A model generated the notes under the pieces. It was not told the origin of the DNA, did not search any database, and saw only the letters and a program-made list of their open reading frames with translations. This document shows positions 9,501-17,853 of a stretch of 64,000 nucleotides of DNA, in pieces; within the stretch, counting starts at the first letter, position 1; each line of letters starts with the position of its first letter. The position numbers and the translations under genes were made by a program. The stretch is from Pseudomonas versuta (GTDB taxonomy: Bacteria > Pseudomonadota > Gammaproteobacteria > Pseudomonadales > Pseudomonadaceae), in assembly GCF_001294575.1 (NCBI RefSeq), contig NZ_CP012676.1, forward strand, positions 1,984,001-2,048,000. Direction: 5' to 3'.

Positions 9501-9612
9501 GCCACTGGTTCACCGGCAGTTCGAAGATCGAGCGCAGCCCCAGGATCAGGATGAACAGCGACACGACCACGGCCCACACCGGTCGCTGAATAAAGGTATC
9601 GGTAAATTTCAT
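6562..9612 (-). CDS. RND multidrug efflux permease, HAE-1 family
   Basis: A 1016-residue inner-membrane proton-drug antiporter of the AcrB/Mex class, of normal length. It begins MKFTDTFIQRPVWAVVVSLF (first membrane helix), followed by a long periplasmic loop. The helix-4 proton relay GLVVDDAIIVVENVDRH carries the Asp-Asp pair, and the helix-10 region LGLITKHGILIVQFANQ carries the essential Lys. The second periplasmic loop lies at about 535-860 and the final helices end near residue 1005. It is the last gene of an operon transcribed right to left, seven bases after the membrane fusion protein gene. The exact Mex subtype cannot be assigned. Expected role: export of drugs, solvents or toxic metabolites through the partner channel encoded upstream. 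Confidence 0.93.
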   Translation of the reverse strand: MKFTDTFIQRPVWAVVVSLFILILGLRSIFELPVNQWPRTENTVVTITTAYYGADASTVAGFITQPLESAIAQAQGIDYLSSSSITGVSTITATLRLNYDASKALTEINTQVNSVKNQLPAQAQEPVLSVAVGQTTDAMYLGFYSDTLPTNNITDYLVRVVKPKLDSIQGVQTAEILGGRQFALRAWLDPDKLAAHNVTAQDVSTALANNNYLSAIGATRGQTVTVDLTAGTDLHTVDEFKQLVIKQKGDALVHLEDVALVTLGAESYDSSVAFSGKRSVFIGIKAAPTANILTVASSVRSAFPELQGQLPAGVRGNIVYDSTEFINTSIFEVVKTLAEAMIIVSVVIYLFLGSFRAVIVPLVAIPLSLVGTFFVMYLLGYSINLLTLLALVLAIGLVVDDAIIVVENVDRHIKEEGKGVLQAALIAARELGGPIVAMTVVLIAAYVPIGLRSGLTGALFKEFCFSLAGAVTVSAVVALTLSPMMTSRLFKSGQEEGRFARRLDQYFDWLRGRYRRVLAGGLNIWPVLVAFGFILFVLVAASGMTAKSELSPTEDQGLVFMLIKGPPTASPQQMERFADQAFQIASKEPEYAQMFQLTGLPALNQGLGGVLLKSWGDRTRSQADVIKDLQHKWNQVPGATIAAFPLPSLPGAQGLPVQFVITTTDSVENLNEVAQAVMTEAQKQQLFWFADMDLKLDKPQARLVVDREKIAALGMTQADVGAALSAALGGNYVNYFSTAGRSYKVIPQVLQVNRLNPEQILDYYIRTPSGSMIPARTVAHIETSTEPESINRFQQLNSATLSGVSGVAQGELLAKLNTILNNVAPSGYTSDFSGESRQFIQESGGFFGLLMFSILIVYLALAFQFESFRDPVVILFSVPPALFGALAFITMGFASINVYTQVGLVTLLGLITKHGILIVQFANQLQRAGHSKREAIEEAAAVRLRPILMTTAAMVLGVVPLVWASGAGAAGRHDMGLVIFAGLSIGTLLTLFMVPAMYMFIGATHQQDVVRPQALQ

Positions 9613-9619
9613 GGGACAC

Positions 9620-10807
9620 CTAGTGTTCTTGGGGAGTCGGAGCAGGGTCGTTCAGCGGCGCGGCGCTGTTGTCGATCTGCACCGGCGAACCGTTTTTGAG
9701 CTTCATCTGGCCACTGGTGATCAACAGATCGCCTTCCTTGACGCCCTCGAGGATGGCCACCTGATCACCGCGGGTCGGCCCGGTCTTGATGAAACTTTGC
9801 TGCGCGGTCAGTACCTCTTCACCCTTGTCGTTCTTGCTCGATGTGGCGATGAACACCGTGGTGCCGTAGGGGTTGTAGGTGACGGACGTCTGCGCAACGG
9901 TGAGGTAGCGCTGCGGTTTGCCGGAGTCAACGATGGCCCGGGCAAACATCCCCGGCACCAGGCTTTGTTGAGGGTTGGCAACGGTGGCCTCCACGGTGAC
10001 GTTGCGCGTAGTCGGGTCGAACTGGGTGTCGATGGTGCTGACCCGGCCGCAGAAGATCTGATCGGCAAGCCCGTCGGCTGTCACCGCGACCTTCTGGCCA
10101 ATGGCGATTTGCTCCAGCTGGGTCTGCGGTACGGTGAAATCGATGTAGATGGGATCGAAAGTCTGCAGCGTGGCGATTTTGTCACCGGGGTTCAGGTATT
10201 GACCCGGGTTGACGGCGGTAATCCCGATACGCCCGGCAAAAGGGGCGCGAATGGATTTTTTTGCCACCAGCGCCCGCTGCTGCTCGGCGGCGGCAAGCTT
10301 GGCCTTCAGGTCGGCGCTGTCTGTGTCCACCTGTGCTTGCGACACAGCGTTGACCGCCAGTTGCGCCTTGTCGCGTTTAAGGACGATCACCGCCAGGTCG
10401 GCCGTGGCTTCCAGCGAGTGCAACTGGGCGATGTCCGAGTCGGCATTTAACTGCACCAGCAATGCCTGGTCTGCCACCTGTTGCCCGGGCTTGAAACCGA
10501 TGCTGCGTACGATGCCGCCCACTTCCGTGGTCACATCAACCCCTCTGACCGCCTTGATCGACCCCACGGCTGTGACGCCGGGTTGCCACTCAGCGTAGGG
10601 CACACGCATGGCCGTCACCACGGCGGCGGGCAAGGGGGCTTTGGACTGGGCGATCAGTGCCGAAATCTGCACGAATTTGACCCCGGCGATGATCGCGACA
10701 ATCACCAGCACCACCGCGATCATAATAAGCATCGGCCGCCACAGCCGACGTTTGCGCGGGGCGCCAGGCGCTGATGGCAGGGGCGAGGCAGTCTTGACGT
10801 CAGCCAT
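9620..10807 (-). CDS. RND efflux periplasmic adaptor (membrane fusion protein)
   Basis: The 395-residue adaptor starts at ATG 10807 (MADVKTASPLPSAPGAPRKR). The open frame reaches 31 codons further up but would overlap the preceding gene. A single membrane anchor lies at about residues 23-43 instead of a lipobox. The lipoyl/hairpin region includes VTTEVGGIVRSIGFKPGQQV and an alpha-hairpin of Ala/Gln/Asp-rich heptads. The beta-barrel region contains IRAPFAGRIGITAVNPGQYL, a hallmark of the HlyD/AcrA family. It links the pump encoded just downstream (7-bp gap) to the outer-membrane channel encoded 29 bp upstream. Substrate specificity is not evident from sequence. Confidence 0.92.
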   Translation of the reverse strand: MADVKTASPLPSAPGAPRKRRLWRPMLIMIAVVLVIVAIIAGVKFVQISALIAQSKAPLPAAVVTAMRVPYAEWQPGVTAVGSIKAVRGVDVTTEVGGIVRSIGFKPGQQVADQALLVQLNADSDIAQLHSLEATADLAVIVLKRDKAQLAVNAVSQAQVDTDSADLKAKLAAAEQQRALVAKKSIRAPFAGRIGITAVNPGQYLNPGDKIATLQTFDPIYIDFTVPQTQLEQIAIGQKVAVTADGLADQIFCGRVSTIDTQFDPTTRNVTVEATVANPQQSLVPGMFARAIVDSGKPQRYLTVAQTSVTYNPYGTTVFIATSSKNDKGEEVLTAQQSFIKTGPTRGDQVAILEGVKEGDLLITSGQMKLKNGSPVQIDNSAAPLNDPAPTPQEH

Positions 10808-10836
10808 GGGTGTTCTCACTGTTTCAATGATGCAAT

Positions 10837-12456
10837 TCAGTTGAACCGCGTCGTGTCGCCGGGCGCAGGCTTTTTGTGCGTCGGCATGATTTCTTGCCAC
10901 GACGGCAGGCCAAAGCGATCAGGCTTGCCCGCCGTGGCGGGGTCTACGTCGCTGCGGTTCCACCAGCCACCGCCCAGTGCCTGGAACAGGGCCGTGGTAT
11001 CGCTGTAGCGGGCGGCCTGAGCCTTGACCCGTGCCAGCACGGTGTTCTGGTAGGTCTGCTGGGCCGTCAGCAGGTTGATGTATGCCACCGCCCCGAGCCG
11101 GAACTGGGCCTGCACCAGATCCAGGCTGGCTTGTGCCGAGCGCTCAGCGGCAACCTGCTGGTTGAGCGCCTCGGCATCGGCCTCCAGAGCCCGCAGCGCG
11201 TTGGCCACATCCTGGAACGCGGTCAGCACAGTGCCCCGATAAACCGCCGCTGACTGGTCATAGGCAGCCACGGCTGCACGTTTGCGATGCTCGAGTGCAC
11301 CAGCATCGAATATCGGTTGCGCGATCGACCCGGCCAGACTCCAGACCCCGCTGCCCGCCGAAAACAGCCGGGTGCCGCTGGCCACTGTGGAGCCCAAAGA
11401 ACCGGTAATGCTGAACTGCGGCAATTGATTGGCCACGGCCACGCCAATGTTGGCGCTGGCCTCATGCAGTTGAGCCTGGGCCGAACGCACATCCGGCCGC
11501 TGACCGACGATGGCCGAGGGCAGGCTGACCGGCAGTTCTTGCGGCAGGTGCAGGGAGGCAAGGTCGAAGCGCTCGTCCCGATCCTGATTGGGAAACCGGC
11601 CCAGATAAGCCATCAACTGATTGCGGGTCTGAGCCAGCTGCTTTTGCAGGGGCGGCAACGTGGCACGGGTTTGTGCCAGCGCAGTTTGCTGGGTCAGTAC
11701 ATCCGTATCGGCGATGGCGCCCAGCCGCCGCTGAGCGTTCAGCAGGTCCAGCTGGTCGCTCTGCAGCCGGATGATTTGCTCGGTGGCGCCAATCTGATCG
11801 CGCACCGACGCCAGGCTCACCGCGGTATTGACCACATTGGAGGTCAATGTGAGGTATGTCGCCTCCAGCTGAAAGCGTTCGTACTCGGCTTGTGCCGTGG
11901 AAGACTCGATTTGCCGGCGAGTACCGCCGAACACGTCCGGGGCATAGGACACACTCAGCGACGCCGAACTCACCGTGAGGATGGGGGAAGACGCAGCACC
12001 TGTCGTCGCCCCGGATACTTTCTCCCGGGTTTTCGACAGGTTGCCGTTGACCGAGGGGAACAATGACGCCTGGTCAGCGAACACCCGTTCATTGGCCTGG
12101 CGCAACGCTGCCTGTGCTGCGCTGACATCCGGGTTGGCGTGCAAGGCCTCTTCGACCAGCGCGTTGAGTGCCGGGGAACGAAACAGCGTCCACCATTGCC
12201 CGGGGATATCCATCCCGTCGATCAGCCGCTGTGGGCCGCCGCCGGCATCGATGTCGGCCCGGGCAGTGGTTGTCAGCTTGTCCCGTGAGTATCCGGCATT
12301 GGCGGCCAGATCGGGGGGGACGAAATCGGGTCCCACCGTACAGCCGGCCAGGGCAATACACAGCAGACTCAGCGCAGCCAGGAGGTGTCGTAAAAGACCG
12401 CAGAGATGCGCCAACGGCTGCGGGCCCGCTGCACGCTGGCGAGGCTGCACTTTCAT
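10837..12456 (-). CDS. Outer-membrane efflux lipoprotein (OprM/NodT family)
   Basis: A 539-residue TolC-like channel. A signal peptide ends in a lipobox (CIALAGC, Cys39), so it is a lipoprotein, as in OprM. The conserved start of mature NodT proteins, TVGPDFVPPDLA, follows. Two repeats of coiled-coil/beta-barrel sequence are seen, including ALNALVEEALHANPDVSAA, QRPDVRSAQAQLHEASANIG and a C-terminal half with GAVAYINLLTAQQTYQN. It is the first gene of the efflux operon, an order (channel, adaptor, pump) more usual in metal-efflux clusters than in Mex drug pumps. About 40 extra C-terminal residues, rich in Pro and Lys, extend past the barrel. Confidence 0.92.
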   Translation of the reverse strand: MKVQPRQRAAGPQPLAHLCGLLRHLLAALSLLCIALAGCTVGPDFVPPDLAANAGYSRDKLTTTARADIDAGGGPQRLIDGMDIPGQWWTLFRSPALNALVEEALHANPDVSAAQAALRQANERVFADQASLFPSVNGNLSKTREKVSGATTGAASSPILTVSSASLSVSYAPDVFGGTRRQIESSTAQAEYERFQLEATYLTLTSNVVNTAVSLASVRDQIGATEQIIRLQSDQLDLLNAQRRLGAIADTDVLTQQTALAQTRATLPPLQKQLAQTRNQLMAYLGRFPNQDRDERFDLASLHLPQELPVSLPSAIVGQRPDVRSAQAQLHEASANIGVAVANQLPQFSITGSLGSTVASGTRLFSAGSGVWSLAGSIAQPIFDAGALEHRKRAAVAAYDQSAAVYRGTVLTAFQDVANALRALEADAEALNQQVAAERSAQASLDLVQAQFRLGAVAYINLLTAQQTYQNTVLARVKAQAARYSDTTALFQALGGGWWNRSDVDPATAGKPDRFGLPSWQEIMPTHKKPAPGDTTRFN

Positions 12457-12571
12457 ATTCCCTCTGATGAATCAGCAGGATAGTTTCTTGGTCGAGCAAT
12501 GAGCGCCGGTGCTTCTGGCCGGCCTTTTAAACGGGCGCGGGGAGAACAGCAGTTGTGAGGTTAATCAGGTG

Positions 12572-12585
12572 AATTAACGTTAATT
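12572..12585. promoter_or_regulatory. Perfect palindrome upstream of efflux operon
   Basis: AATTAACGTTAATT is a perfect 14-bp palindrome located 116 bases upstream of the outer-membrane factor start. It could be the operator for a repressor of the efflux operon. No TetR or LysR gene is adjacent; the nearest regulator is the OmpR-type gene at 13874. Confidence 0.35.
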
Positions 12586-12667
12586 GAAGAGTGTGGGAAC
12601 CGCCAATAGAGGGAATCTTTATTGGACAGTATCGCGGGCGGCTTGGGGCTATCTTGATGGCTGTTCA

Positions 12668-13381
12668 TCAGTACACGCAGGGGGTTACAGGCGATGAAGC
12701 AAAGTCGTGGGCGTGGGCTTGATTGCCTGCGGATAAATAGGCCTGACGCATCGCTAAGGCCCAATCGTCGAGTACCGGTTTGAAATCATCGACTGTCATG
12801 GCCTGCTTGTCATTTTTCAGGGTCAGGCCGACGTTTTTGCGGATCACCTGCGCCACAACAGCCTGATTGCAGGCGTCCACAACCGCGACTTCAGTGGTGA
12901 TTTGCGTGTCCTGGTCACGGATGCCGATCGCTGTACTCACGCCGGCGGCAAGCAAGGTCACGGGTAGCCACTCATAAAACCGCAAGCCCTGGGTTGTGGC
13001 CGACACGGAGGTGATGGCAGGCCTGACGATCAGTGTGCCCGGACCCGGAGTCGCGACAACGGTCATGACCTTGCCCAGCTCCTGCTTGAGCGCGGCATCG
13101 TAGTAATGGCTTAGCTCGGTCAGCATTGCTTCTGAGCGTCGCTCGCTCGGCAGCAGGGGTAAATAGAACTGGCTCGGCTCGATATAGACGCGGGTGTAAT
13201 GCGTGATCTGCGGGTTTACCCAGGTCAGTACGCGTTGTCCATCGGGGAGCTTTTTTTCTGTCAGCTGACTGTAGTCCTGCAAAAAACCCGAATATTCCCC
13301 TGGAGAGATGGCTTTGCCTGCGCATGCGGTGAGTGACAAGTACAGGGTTACCAGCAGCGGCAGCGAGAGACTTCCAGGCAT
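12668..13381 (-). CDS. DUF3313-family lipoprotein
   Basis: The 237-residue product starts at ATG 13381 (MPGSLSLPLLVTLYLSLTAC), chosen because it places a signal peptide with lipobox LTAC at the N-terminus (Cys20) and CAGGAA lies 9 bases upstream; the frame is open further back but without signal features. The mature part carries DUF3313 landmarks: YSGFLQDYSQLTEKKLPDG, the SQFYLPLLPS region, a glycine-rich LIVRPAITSVSATTQGLRFY, and GVSTAIGIRDQDTQITTEVA. Function is unknown; members are envelope lipoproteins. It lies between the efflux operon and a small unknown gene on the same strand, and may be cotranscribed with the latter. Confidence 0.8.
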   Translation of the reverse strand: MPGSLSLPLLVTLYLSLTACAGKAISPGEYSGFLQDYSQLTEKKLPDGQRVLTWVNPQITHYTRVYIEPSQFYLPLLPSERRSEAMLTELSHYYDAALKQELGKVMTVVATPGPGTLIVRPAITSVSATTQGLRFYEWLPVTLLAAGVSTAIGIRDQDTQITTEVAVVDACNQAVVAQVIRKNVGLTLKNDKQAMTVDDFKPVLDDWALAMRQAYLSAGNQAHAHDFASSPVTPCVY

Positions 13382-13425
13382 TTGATCGGTGTTCCTGAGA
13401 CGAATGTTTTGATGGGGGGTGTTGC

Positions 13426-13710
13426 TCAAGCGTCTGTGTCGCTTTCGCAACCCTTTATATGCAGTTCGCCATGAGCCATGACCCATTGGGTAAGTTCGGC
13501 GACAGATACTGAGTGGGAGTACTCCACCCACTGGCTGCATTGCGGGCTATAGGTCTCGATATAGCGGATCAAGTGGAGACTTTTCTGGTCGCTGGACAGC
13601 GCCAGGCGAGATTCCTGGAAAAGCACCGGATCGGTGCGCCAGACTTTGCGGGTGCGCTGGCTCAGAATCAAAGCGTTGGCGCTGTGGGCCTTACTGCTCA
13701 AGGTCGGCAT
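13426..13710 (-). CDS. Hypothetical protein
   Basis: A 94-residue protein if started at ATG 13710, which has CAGGA eight bases upstream; an ATG three codons earlier (13719) is also possible and the frame stays open to 13794. I do not recognise a family. The sequence has no signal peptide or membrane helix and is mixed polar, with several Ser/Gln and two Trp residues (RKVWRTDPVLFQESRLALSS, then SVAELTQWVMAHGELHIKG). It lies 44 bp upstream of the DUF3313 lipoprotein on the same strand and divergent from the response regulator at 13874. Coding is supported by position and a plausible ribosome site, not by homology. Confidence 0.5.
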   Translation of the reverse strand: MPTLSSKAHSANALILSQRTRKVWRTDPVLFQESRLALSSDQKSLHLIRYIETYSPQCSQWVEYSHSVSVAELTQWVMAHGELHIKGCESDTDA

Positions 13711-13873
13711 CGAGGGCATCCTGGAATGAATTGCGCGCAGTGTGCCTGAGGGGTTTTGCCGGGAGATGTCTGGTTCATGCGGGCTCAGCCGCAATGTTTC
13801 TCGATTGAAATATATGACCCTGGCGCAGGAATGGTTTTAGATAGCCTCCTTTTTCACCTATGGATCGCTGAAT

Positions 13874-14584
13874 GTGAGCAGGTTACTGATCGTCGACGAC
13901 GATGTGGAAATCCTATTACTGCTGGAGAAGTTCTTTCTTTTGCATGCTTATGAAGTGGAACTGGCCACCCACGGCGAAGCCATGTGGGCGGCAATCGGGC
14001 GCCAGCGGCCGGATCTCATCATTCTCGATCTGATGCTTCCCGGTGAGGGCGGGCTCAGCCTCTGCCAGAAATTACGCCTCAACACCGGTATTCCGATTGT
14101 GATGCTGACCGCCATGGGCGAGTTGAGTGACCGTATTGTTGGCCTGGAACTGGGTGCCGATGATTACCTGACCAAGCCGTTTGATCCTCGCGAGTTACTG
14201 GCCCGCCTGCGGGCAGTTCTACGTCGCGCCAGTGATCCGGTTAGAGCGCGGAACGAAGACACACGACTGGTTATCAGCTTTGCGGGCTGGCACCTGGACG
14301 TTACGCGCCGCGAGCTGCGCTCGTCAGCCGATGTGATGATTCCTCTCTCGGGCGGTGAGTTCGATTTACTGGTGGTCTTTCTTGAACACCCTGAACGCAT
14401 CCTCTCGCGCGAACAATTGATCGACCTGACGCACGGGAGCAATCACGAAGCCTTTGACCGCAGCATTGACGTGCAGGTGAGCCGCCTGAGACGAAAAATA
14501 GAGCCTGACAGCAAGCGTCCGGACCTGATTCGTACCGTGCGTAATGGCGGATACCTGTTCAATGCAAAGGTGACGCGCACGTGA
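13874..14584 (+). CDS. OmpR-family response regulator
   Basis: A 236-residue two-domain regulator with GTG start. The receiver domain (1-115) has the acidic pocket in LLIVDDDVEI (Asp8-10), phospho-acceptor Asp52 in LIILDLMLPGEGG, Thr79 in VMLTAMG, and Lys101 in YLTKPFDP. The C-terminal winged helix (about 135-230) includes LSGGEFDLLVVFLEHPERIL and SIDVQVSRLRRKIEPD, ending with RTVRNGGYLF. All expected residues are present. The stop overlaps the kinase start by 4 bp (GTGA), so both are translated together. The gene diverges from the small gene and lipoprotein at 12.7-13.7 kb; regulation of these or of the efflux operon is possible but not shown. Confidence 0.93.
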   Translation: MSRLLIVDDDVEILLLLEKFFLLHAYEVELATHGEAMWAAIGRQRPDLIILDLMLPGEGGLSLCQKLRLNTGIPIVMLTAMGELSDRIVGLELGADDYLTKPFDPRELLARLRAVLRRASDPVRARNEDTRLVISFAGWHLDVTRRELRSSADVMIPLSGGEFDLLVVFLEHPERILSREQLIDLTHGSNHEAFDRSIDVQVSRLRRKIEPDSKRPDLIRTVRNGGYLFNAKVTRT

Positions 14585-15954
14585 GAGGGCTGATTGCGCA
14601 CGTTGACACGCTCAGACGCCGGATAGCCTTGACCATTGTCGCGGCGATGCTCGCCTCGCTAGTGCTCTACGCCCTGTTTGTACAGGTGGCCGGGGTCTGG
14701 GCCAAACCGCCAGTCGATCAAATCGGCTTGCTGGATCAGATCGCGGCGACCACGCGCATCATCCAGGCGGCCCCGCCACAGCTGCGTGAGCAGTTGTCTG
14801 CTGCGGCGAGCAATCCAGCCCTCGGGGTGCTCTGGAGCGAACACCGGAGCAGTTTCGAACTGCCAGCTAACGGGACCTCGATCGACCTGGACAAAGCGCC
14901 GGTTCTGCATCAGTTGCTGGGGGAGGCCGAACACAAGATAGAGGTCTTCCAGCCCGCCAATTGGCCTGCCGAAAGCTCGCAAGCGCGTTATGTCTTGTTG
15001 ATGCAACTGAACGACGGTAGCTGGTTGTCGTTTACTCCGCCGCAACGGAGTTGGGGGATGAGCGCGGCATTGCGTTTTGCCGTTGTCGTTGCCCTGGGGC
15101 TGGTTGCAGCCTGGCTGGTCGCCCGGTTTGCCACTCGCCAACTGGCCGATCCGCTGCAACGATTTACCAGTGCCGTGCAACGCTTCGGTACCGACCTTAA
15201 TGCCCCCGCCATTGAAATCGAAGGCCCCCGTGAAATACGCCAAGCGATCATTGCCTATAACACCATGCAGGCCAAGATCCAGCAGTTCATTGCCGAACGC
15301 ACGCTCATGCTGGCGTCAATCTCCCACGACTTGCGTGCGCCCTTGACCCGCATACGGCTGCGGTGCGAGTTCATTGAAGATATTGACCAGCAACGAAAAC
15401 TGATCCGCGACACCGATGAAATGCAATCGATGATCAACTGCGCCCTGGGGTTTTTTCGCGACGAAAGTCTGCGCGAGCAAGCCACAACGTTTGACCTCAG
15501 CGAACTGCTGCAGACGGTGATCGATGACTACAGCGATCAGGGAATCGCCGTTGCTTTTTCAGGGCCTCCCCACCTGGTGTATTTAGGCCGACCGGTGGGC
15601 ATCAAGCGAATGACCACCAACTTACTGGAAAACGCAGTGAAGTATGCCCGCCATCCACGCATCGAATTGATCAATGGCAAGTGTTCGATCTGCATCGAGG
15701 TGAGCGATGAGGGACCGGGGATTCCTGATTCTGAGCTGGAGAACGTATTCGTTCCGTTCTTTCGGCTTGAGCCCTCGCGCAATCGAGACTCCGGAGGGGT
15801 AGGGCTTGGTCTGTCCTCGGCCCGGGCAATGGCGCGCCAGCACGGCGGAGAGCTACTGTTACGAAACCGTATTGGCGGTGGACTCATCGCACAGGTCGAG
15901 TTACCCCACGCGTCTTTGAATCGGGCAGTGGCAATCACGCCACCCAGGACTTAG
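14581..15954 (+). CDS. EnvZ-type sensor histidine kinase
   Basis: A 457-residue membrane kinase with GTG start overlapping the regulator stop. Helix 1 lies at about 15-37, then a periplasmic sensor loop of about 125 residues with no named fold, helix 2 at about 160-182, and a HAMP linker. The dimerisation domain carries His249 in ASISHDLRAPLTRIRLR. The ATPase domain has NLLENAVKYARH (N box), SDEGPGIPDSELENVF (G1/F region) and GVGLGLSSARAMARQHGG (G2). All catalytic boxes look intact. It should phosphorylate the partner regulator at Asp52. The signal is unknown. Confidence 0.93.
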   Translation: MRGLIAHVDTLRRRIALTIVAAMLASLVLYALFVQVAGVWAKPPVDQIGLLDQIAATTRIIQAAPPQLREQLSAAASNPALGVLWSEHRSSFELPANGTSIDLDKAPVLHQLLGEAEHKIEVFQPANWPAESSQARYVLLMQLNDGSWLSFTPPQRSWGMSAALRFAVVVALGLVAAWLVARFATRQLADPLQRFTSAVQRFGTDLNAPAIEIEGPREIRQAIIAYNTMQAKIQQFIAERTLMLASISHDLRAPLTRIRLRCEFIEDIDQQRKLIRDTDEMQSMINCALGFFRDESLREQATTFDLSELLQTVIDDYSDQGIAVAFSGPPHLVYLGRPVGIKRMTTNLLENAVKYARHPRIELINGKCSICIEVSDEGPGIPDSELENVFVPFFRLEPSRNRDSGGVGLGLSSARAMARQHGGELLLRNRIGGGLIAQVELPHASLNRAVAITPPRT

Positions 15955-16014
15955 CATGCGAATCAACACGAATCTGTCTGGTGTACAGTCCTGGTCATTT
16001 GAAGGGGGCTTTTC

Positions 16015-16164
16015 ATGTACCAGCAAGCGAAAGACGACGAAACCTCGAATACGGCCTCGTCCACACATGGATACGCCAGCCAGCACCTGAAAATAAAGGC
16101 GCCAGGCATGCGCCCGAAACGTCTCCTGGCGCAATTCACCCGGCTACACTGGCAAAATGCCTAA
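16015..16164 (+). CDS. Small ORF upstream of and overlapping the GGDEF gene
   Basis: A 49-codon reading frame starts at ATG 16015, six bases after an excellent ribosome site GAAGGGGG (16001-16008). Its last codons overlap the start of the diguanylate cyclase gene by 8 bp (the TAA of the small ORF lies within ATGCCTAA). The product (MYQQAKDDETSNTASSTHGY to the end FTRLHWQNA) is polar, basic toward the C-terminus, and matches no family I know. The cyclase ATG has no obvious ribosome site of its own, so this ORF may feed ribosomes to it by translational coupling. It could be a leader or a short real protein. Codon evidence is too short to be decisive. Confidence 0.45.
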   Translation: MYQQAKDDETSNTASSTHGYASQHLKIKAPGMRPKRLLAQFTRLHWQNA

Positions 16165-17788
16165 AAAATATTATTTGCCGCTAAAACCTTCAAAAATATT
16201 GAATAGCATTGTCACACGACTGCTTTTGGTGGCGTTGTGTATTGTCATATTGGGTGCTGTCGTGCGCGAGTATGCGCTGACCAAGTTTCTGCATGAAGAA
16301 TTGAGCGCAATTGTGGAAAAGCAACAGTTAGCGCTTGCCACTTATGTCGCTCATGATGTTGATAGAAAAATCACCCAGCGTCAGGCGTTAATTCAGCATC
16401 TTGGCGTTTCGTTGCCCATTGATCTCATCGCCCAGCCTGCGAAGTTGCGTGCTTGGCTCAAAGAGCATTACGAGTACCAAGTCTTATTTTCTGCAGGATT
16501 ATTCATCTTCCGCCCGAACGGGCAGTTGCTCGCGGGTTATCCCGTCCACCAGGGACAGGCAATTGCTGATTATTCTGATCGTGATTATTTTCAGGCAGGG
16601 CGTGCGGGACATTCGCTTGTCGGGCGCCCCGAAATGAGTGGTGTCCCCCAGGAACCGACGTTACCCATATCAGTACCGATTCTTGACGAGGCCGGTAAAG
16701 TGCAGGCTGTTTTAGTCGGCTTAACCGCGCTGGCTGCGCCTGGTTTTATGGAATTGTTGCTTAAAAAAAACGTCGATAATCCCGTGGGCTGGGTAAAAAT
16801 AGTCTTGCCGAAAGATAATGTACTGGTCACGTTTTCAGCGCTTGGCCTGACACTTAAATCAACACCCGCCCCGGGTATCAACGCCCTGTATGACAAGGCC
16901 ATCGCGGGCTTTCGTGGTGCGGGGCTGACGATTAACTCAGAAGGCGTTGAAGTCGTATCGGCCATGGCATCTGTGCCGAGTACGGGCTGGTTTGTTGTCG
17001 CCAGTTTACCAAGCAAAGAAGCGTTTTCATTAGTAGGTCGGGTTCAGATTTTTTTGATTAAAGGTGCAGTGGGGGCAATTTTCTTATTCGCGATCCTGTC
17101 ATCAGCCGGACTGTATATTGTCTTTCGTCATTTGTTTCATGCCGTCGCCCAGGCTGACCGCATGACACGGGATGAAATACCCCTGGCGCCAATACCTGTT
17201 GTTTACAATGATGAAATTGGACATCTGATTGCGGCATTCAATCGTTTGCTGCTCAAACTGGATGAGAATCAGGCCGAACTAAAAAGAATTGCTCTTCATG
17301 ACCCGCTCACAGGCTTGCCCAATAGAGCCTTTCTTGCTGCACGGCTGCGACAAGTGTTGGCGCTGGCAAAAAGACAACACACGGTTGTGGCGTTGTTATT
17401 CATGGATCTGGACGGCTTTAAATATATTAATGACACCTTGGGGCATGAAGCCGGCGACGAGGTTTTGCGCCAGGTCACGAAGCGTTTTTCCAGCATCATT
17501 CGGCAAAGCGATACATTGGCGCGGATCGGTGGCGATGAATTTATCGTGGTGGCAACTGAGCTTGGCGATAACGCAGAAGATACCGCACACACAATAGCGG
17601 CCAAATGCATTGACGCACTAAGTGCTCCTTTTTTTATTGCAGGAGAAGTTTGTGTCGTTGGCGTTTCGATCGGGATTGCCCTCGGCGGCGGGGAGAGCTC
17701 TTCGGATGAGCTTCTTTTAGCGGCTGATCGGGTTTTGTACCAAGCCAAAAAAGCCGGGCGTGGTCGGTACATGGCCTGCCGTGTGTAA
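16157..17788 (+). CDS. Membrane diguanylate cyclase with Cache sensor
   Basis: A 543-residue protein predicted to make c-di-GMP from two GTP. Helix 1 is at about 16-36, followed by a periplasmic double-Cache-like sensor (about 40-295) with the typical DYSDRDYFQAGRAGHSLVG segment. Helix 2 (about 299-323) is followed by a HAMP-like linker and the GGDEF domain. The active site is intact (GGDEF, residues 458-462). The inhibitory site RQSD (449-452) is placed five residues before it, so product feedback is expected. DPLTGLPNR opens the catalytic domain. There is no EAL domain; a separate EAL protein is encoded at 18667. Cache domains of this kind commonly bind amino or organic acids; the ligand here is unknown. 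GC is slightly lower than in neighbouring genes. Confidence 0.93.
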   Translation: MPKKYYLPLKPSKILNSIVTRLLLVALCIVILGAVVREYALTKFLHEELSAIVEKQQLALATYVAHDVDRKITQRQALIQHLGVSLPIDLIAQPAKLRAWLKEHYEYQVLFSAGLFIFRPNGQLLAGYPVHQGQAIADYSDRDYFQAGRAGHSLVGRPEMSGVPQEPTLPISVPILDEAGKVQAVLVGLTALAAPGFMELLLKKNVDNPVGWVKIVLPKDNVLVTFSALGLTLKSTPAPGINALYDKAIAGFRGAGLTINSEGVEVVSAMASVPSTGWFVVASLPSKEAFSLVGRVQIFLIKGAVGAIFLFAILSSAGLYIVFRHLFHAVAQADRMTRDEIPLAPIPVVYNDEIGHLIAAFNRLLLKLDENQAELKRIALHDPLTGLPNRAFLAARLRQVLALAKRQHTVVALLFMDLDGFKYINDTLGHEAGDEVLRQVTKRFSSIIRQSDTLARIGGDEFIVVATELGDNAEDTAHTIAAKCIDALSAPFFIAGEVCVVGVSIGIALGGGESSSDELLLAADRVLYQAKKAGRGRYMACRV

Positions 17789-17853
17789 ACGGTTGCCGTT
17801 CATCGTATACCCGAGCAGTCGTTCGTAAACGGCTATACCCCTGAATTTGAAGA

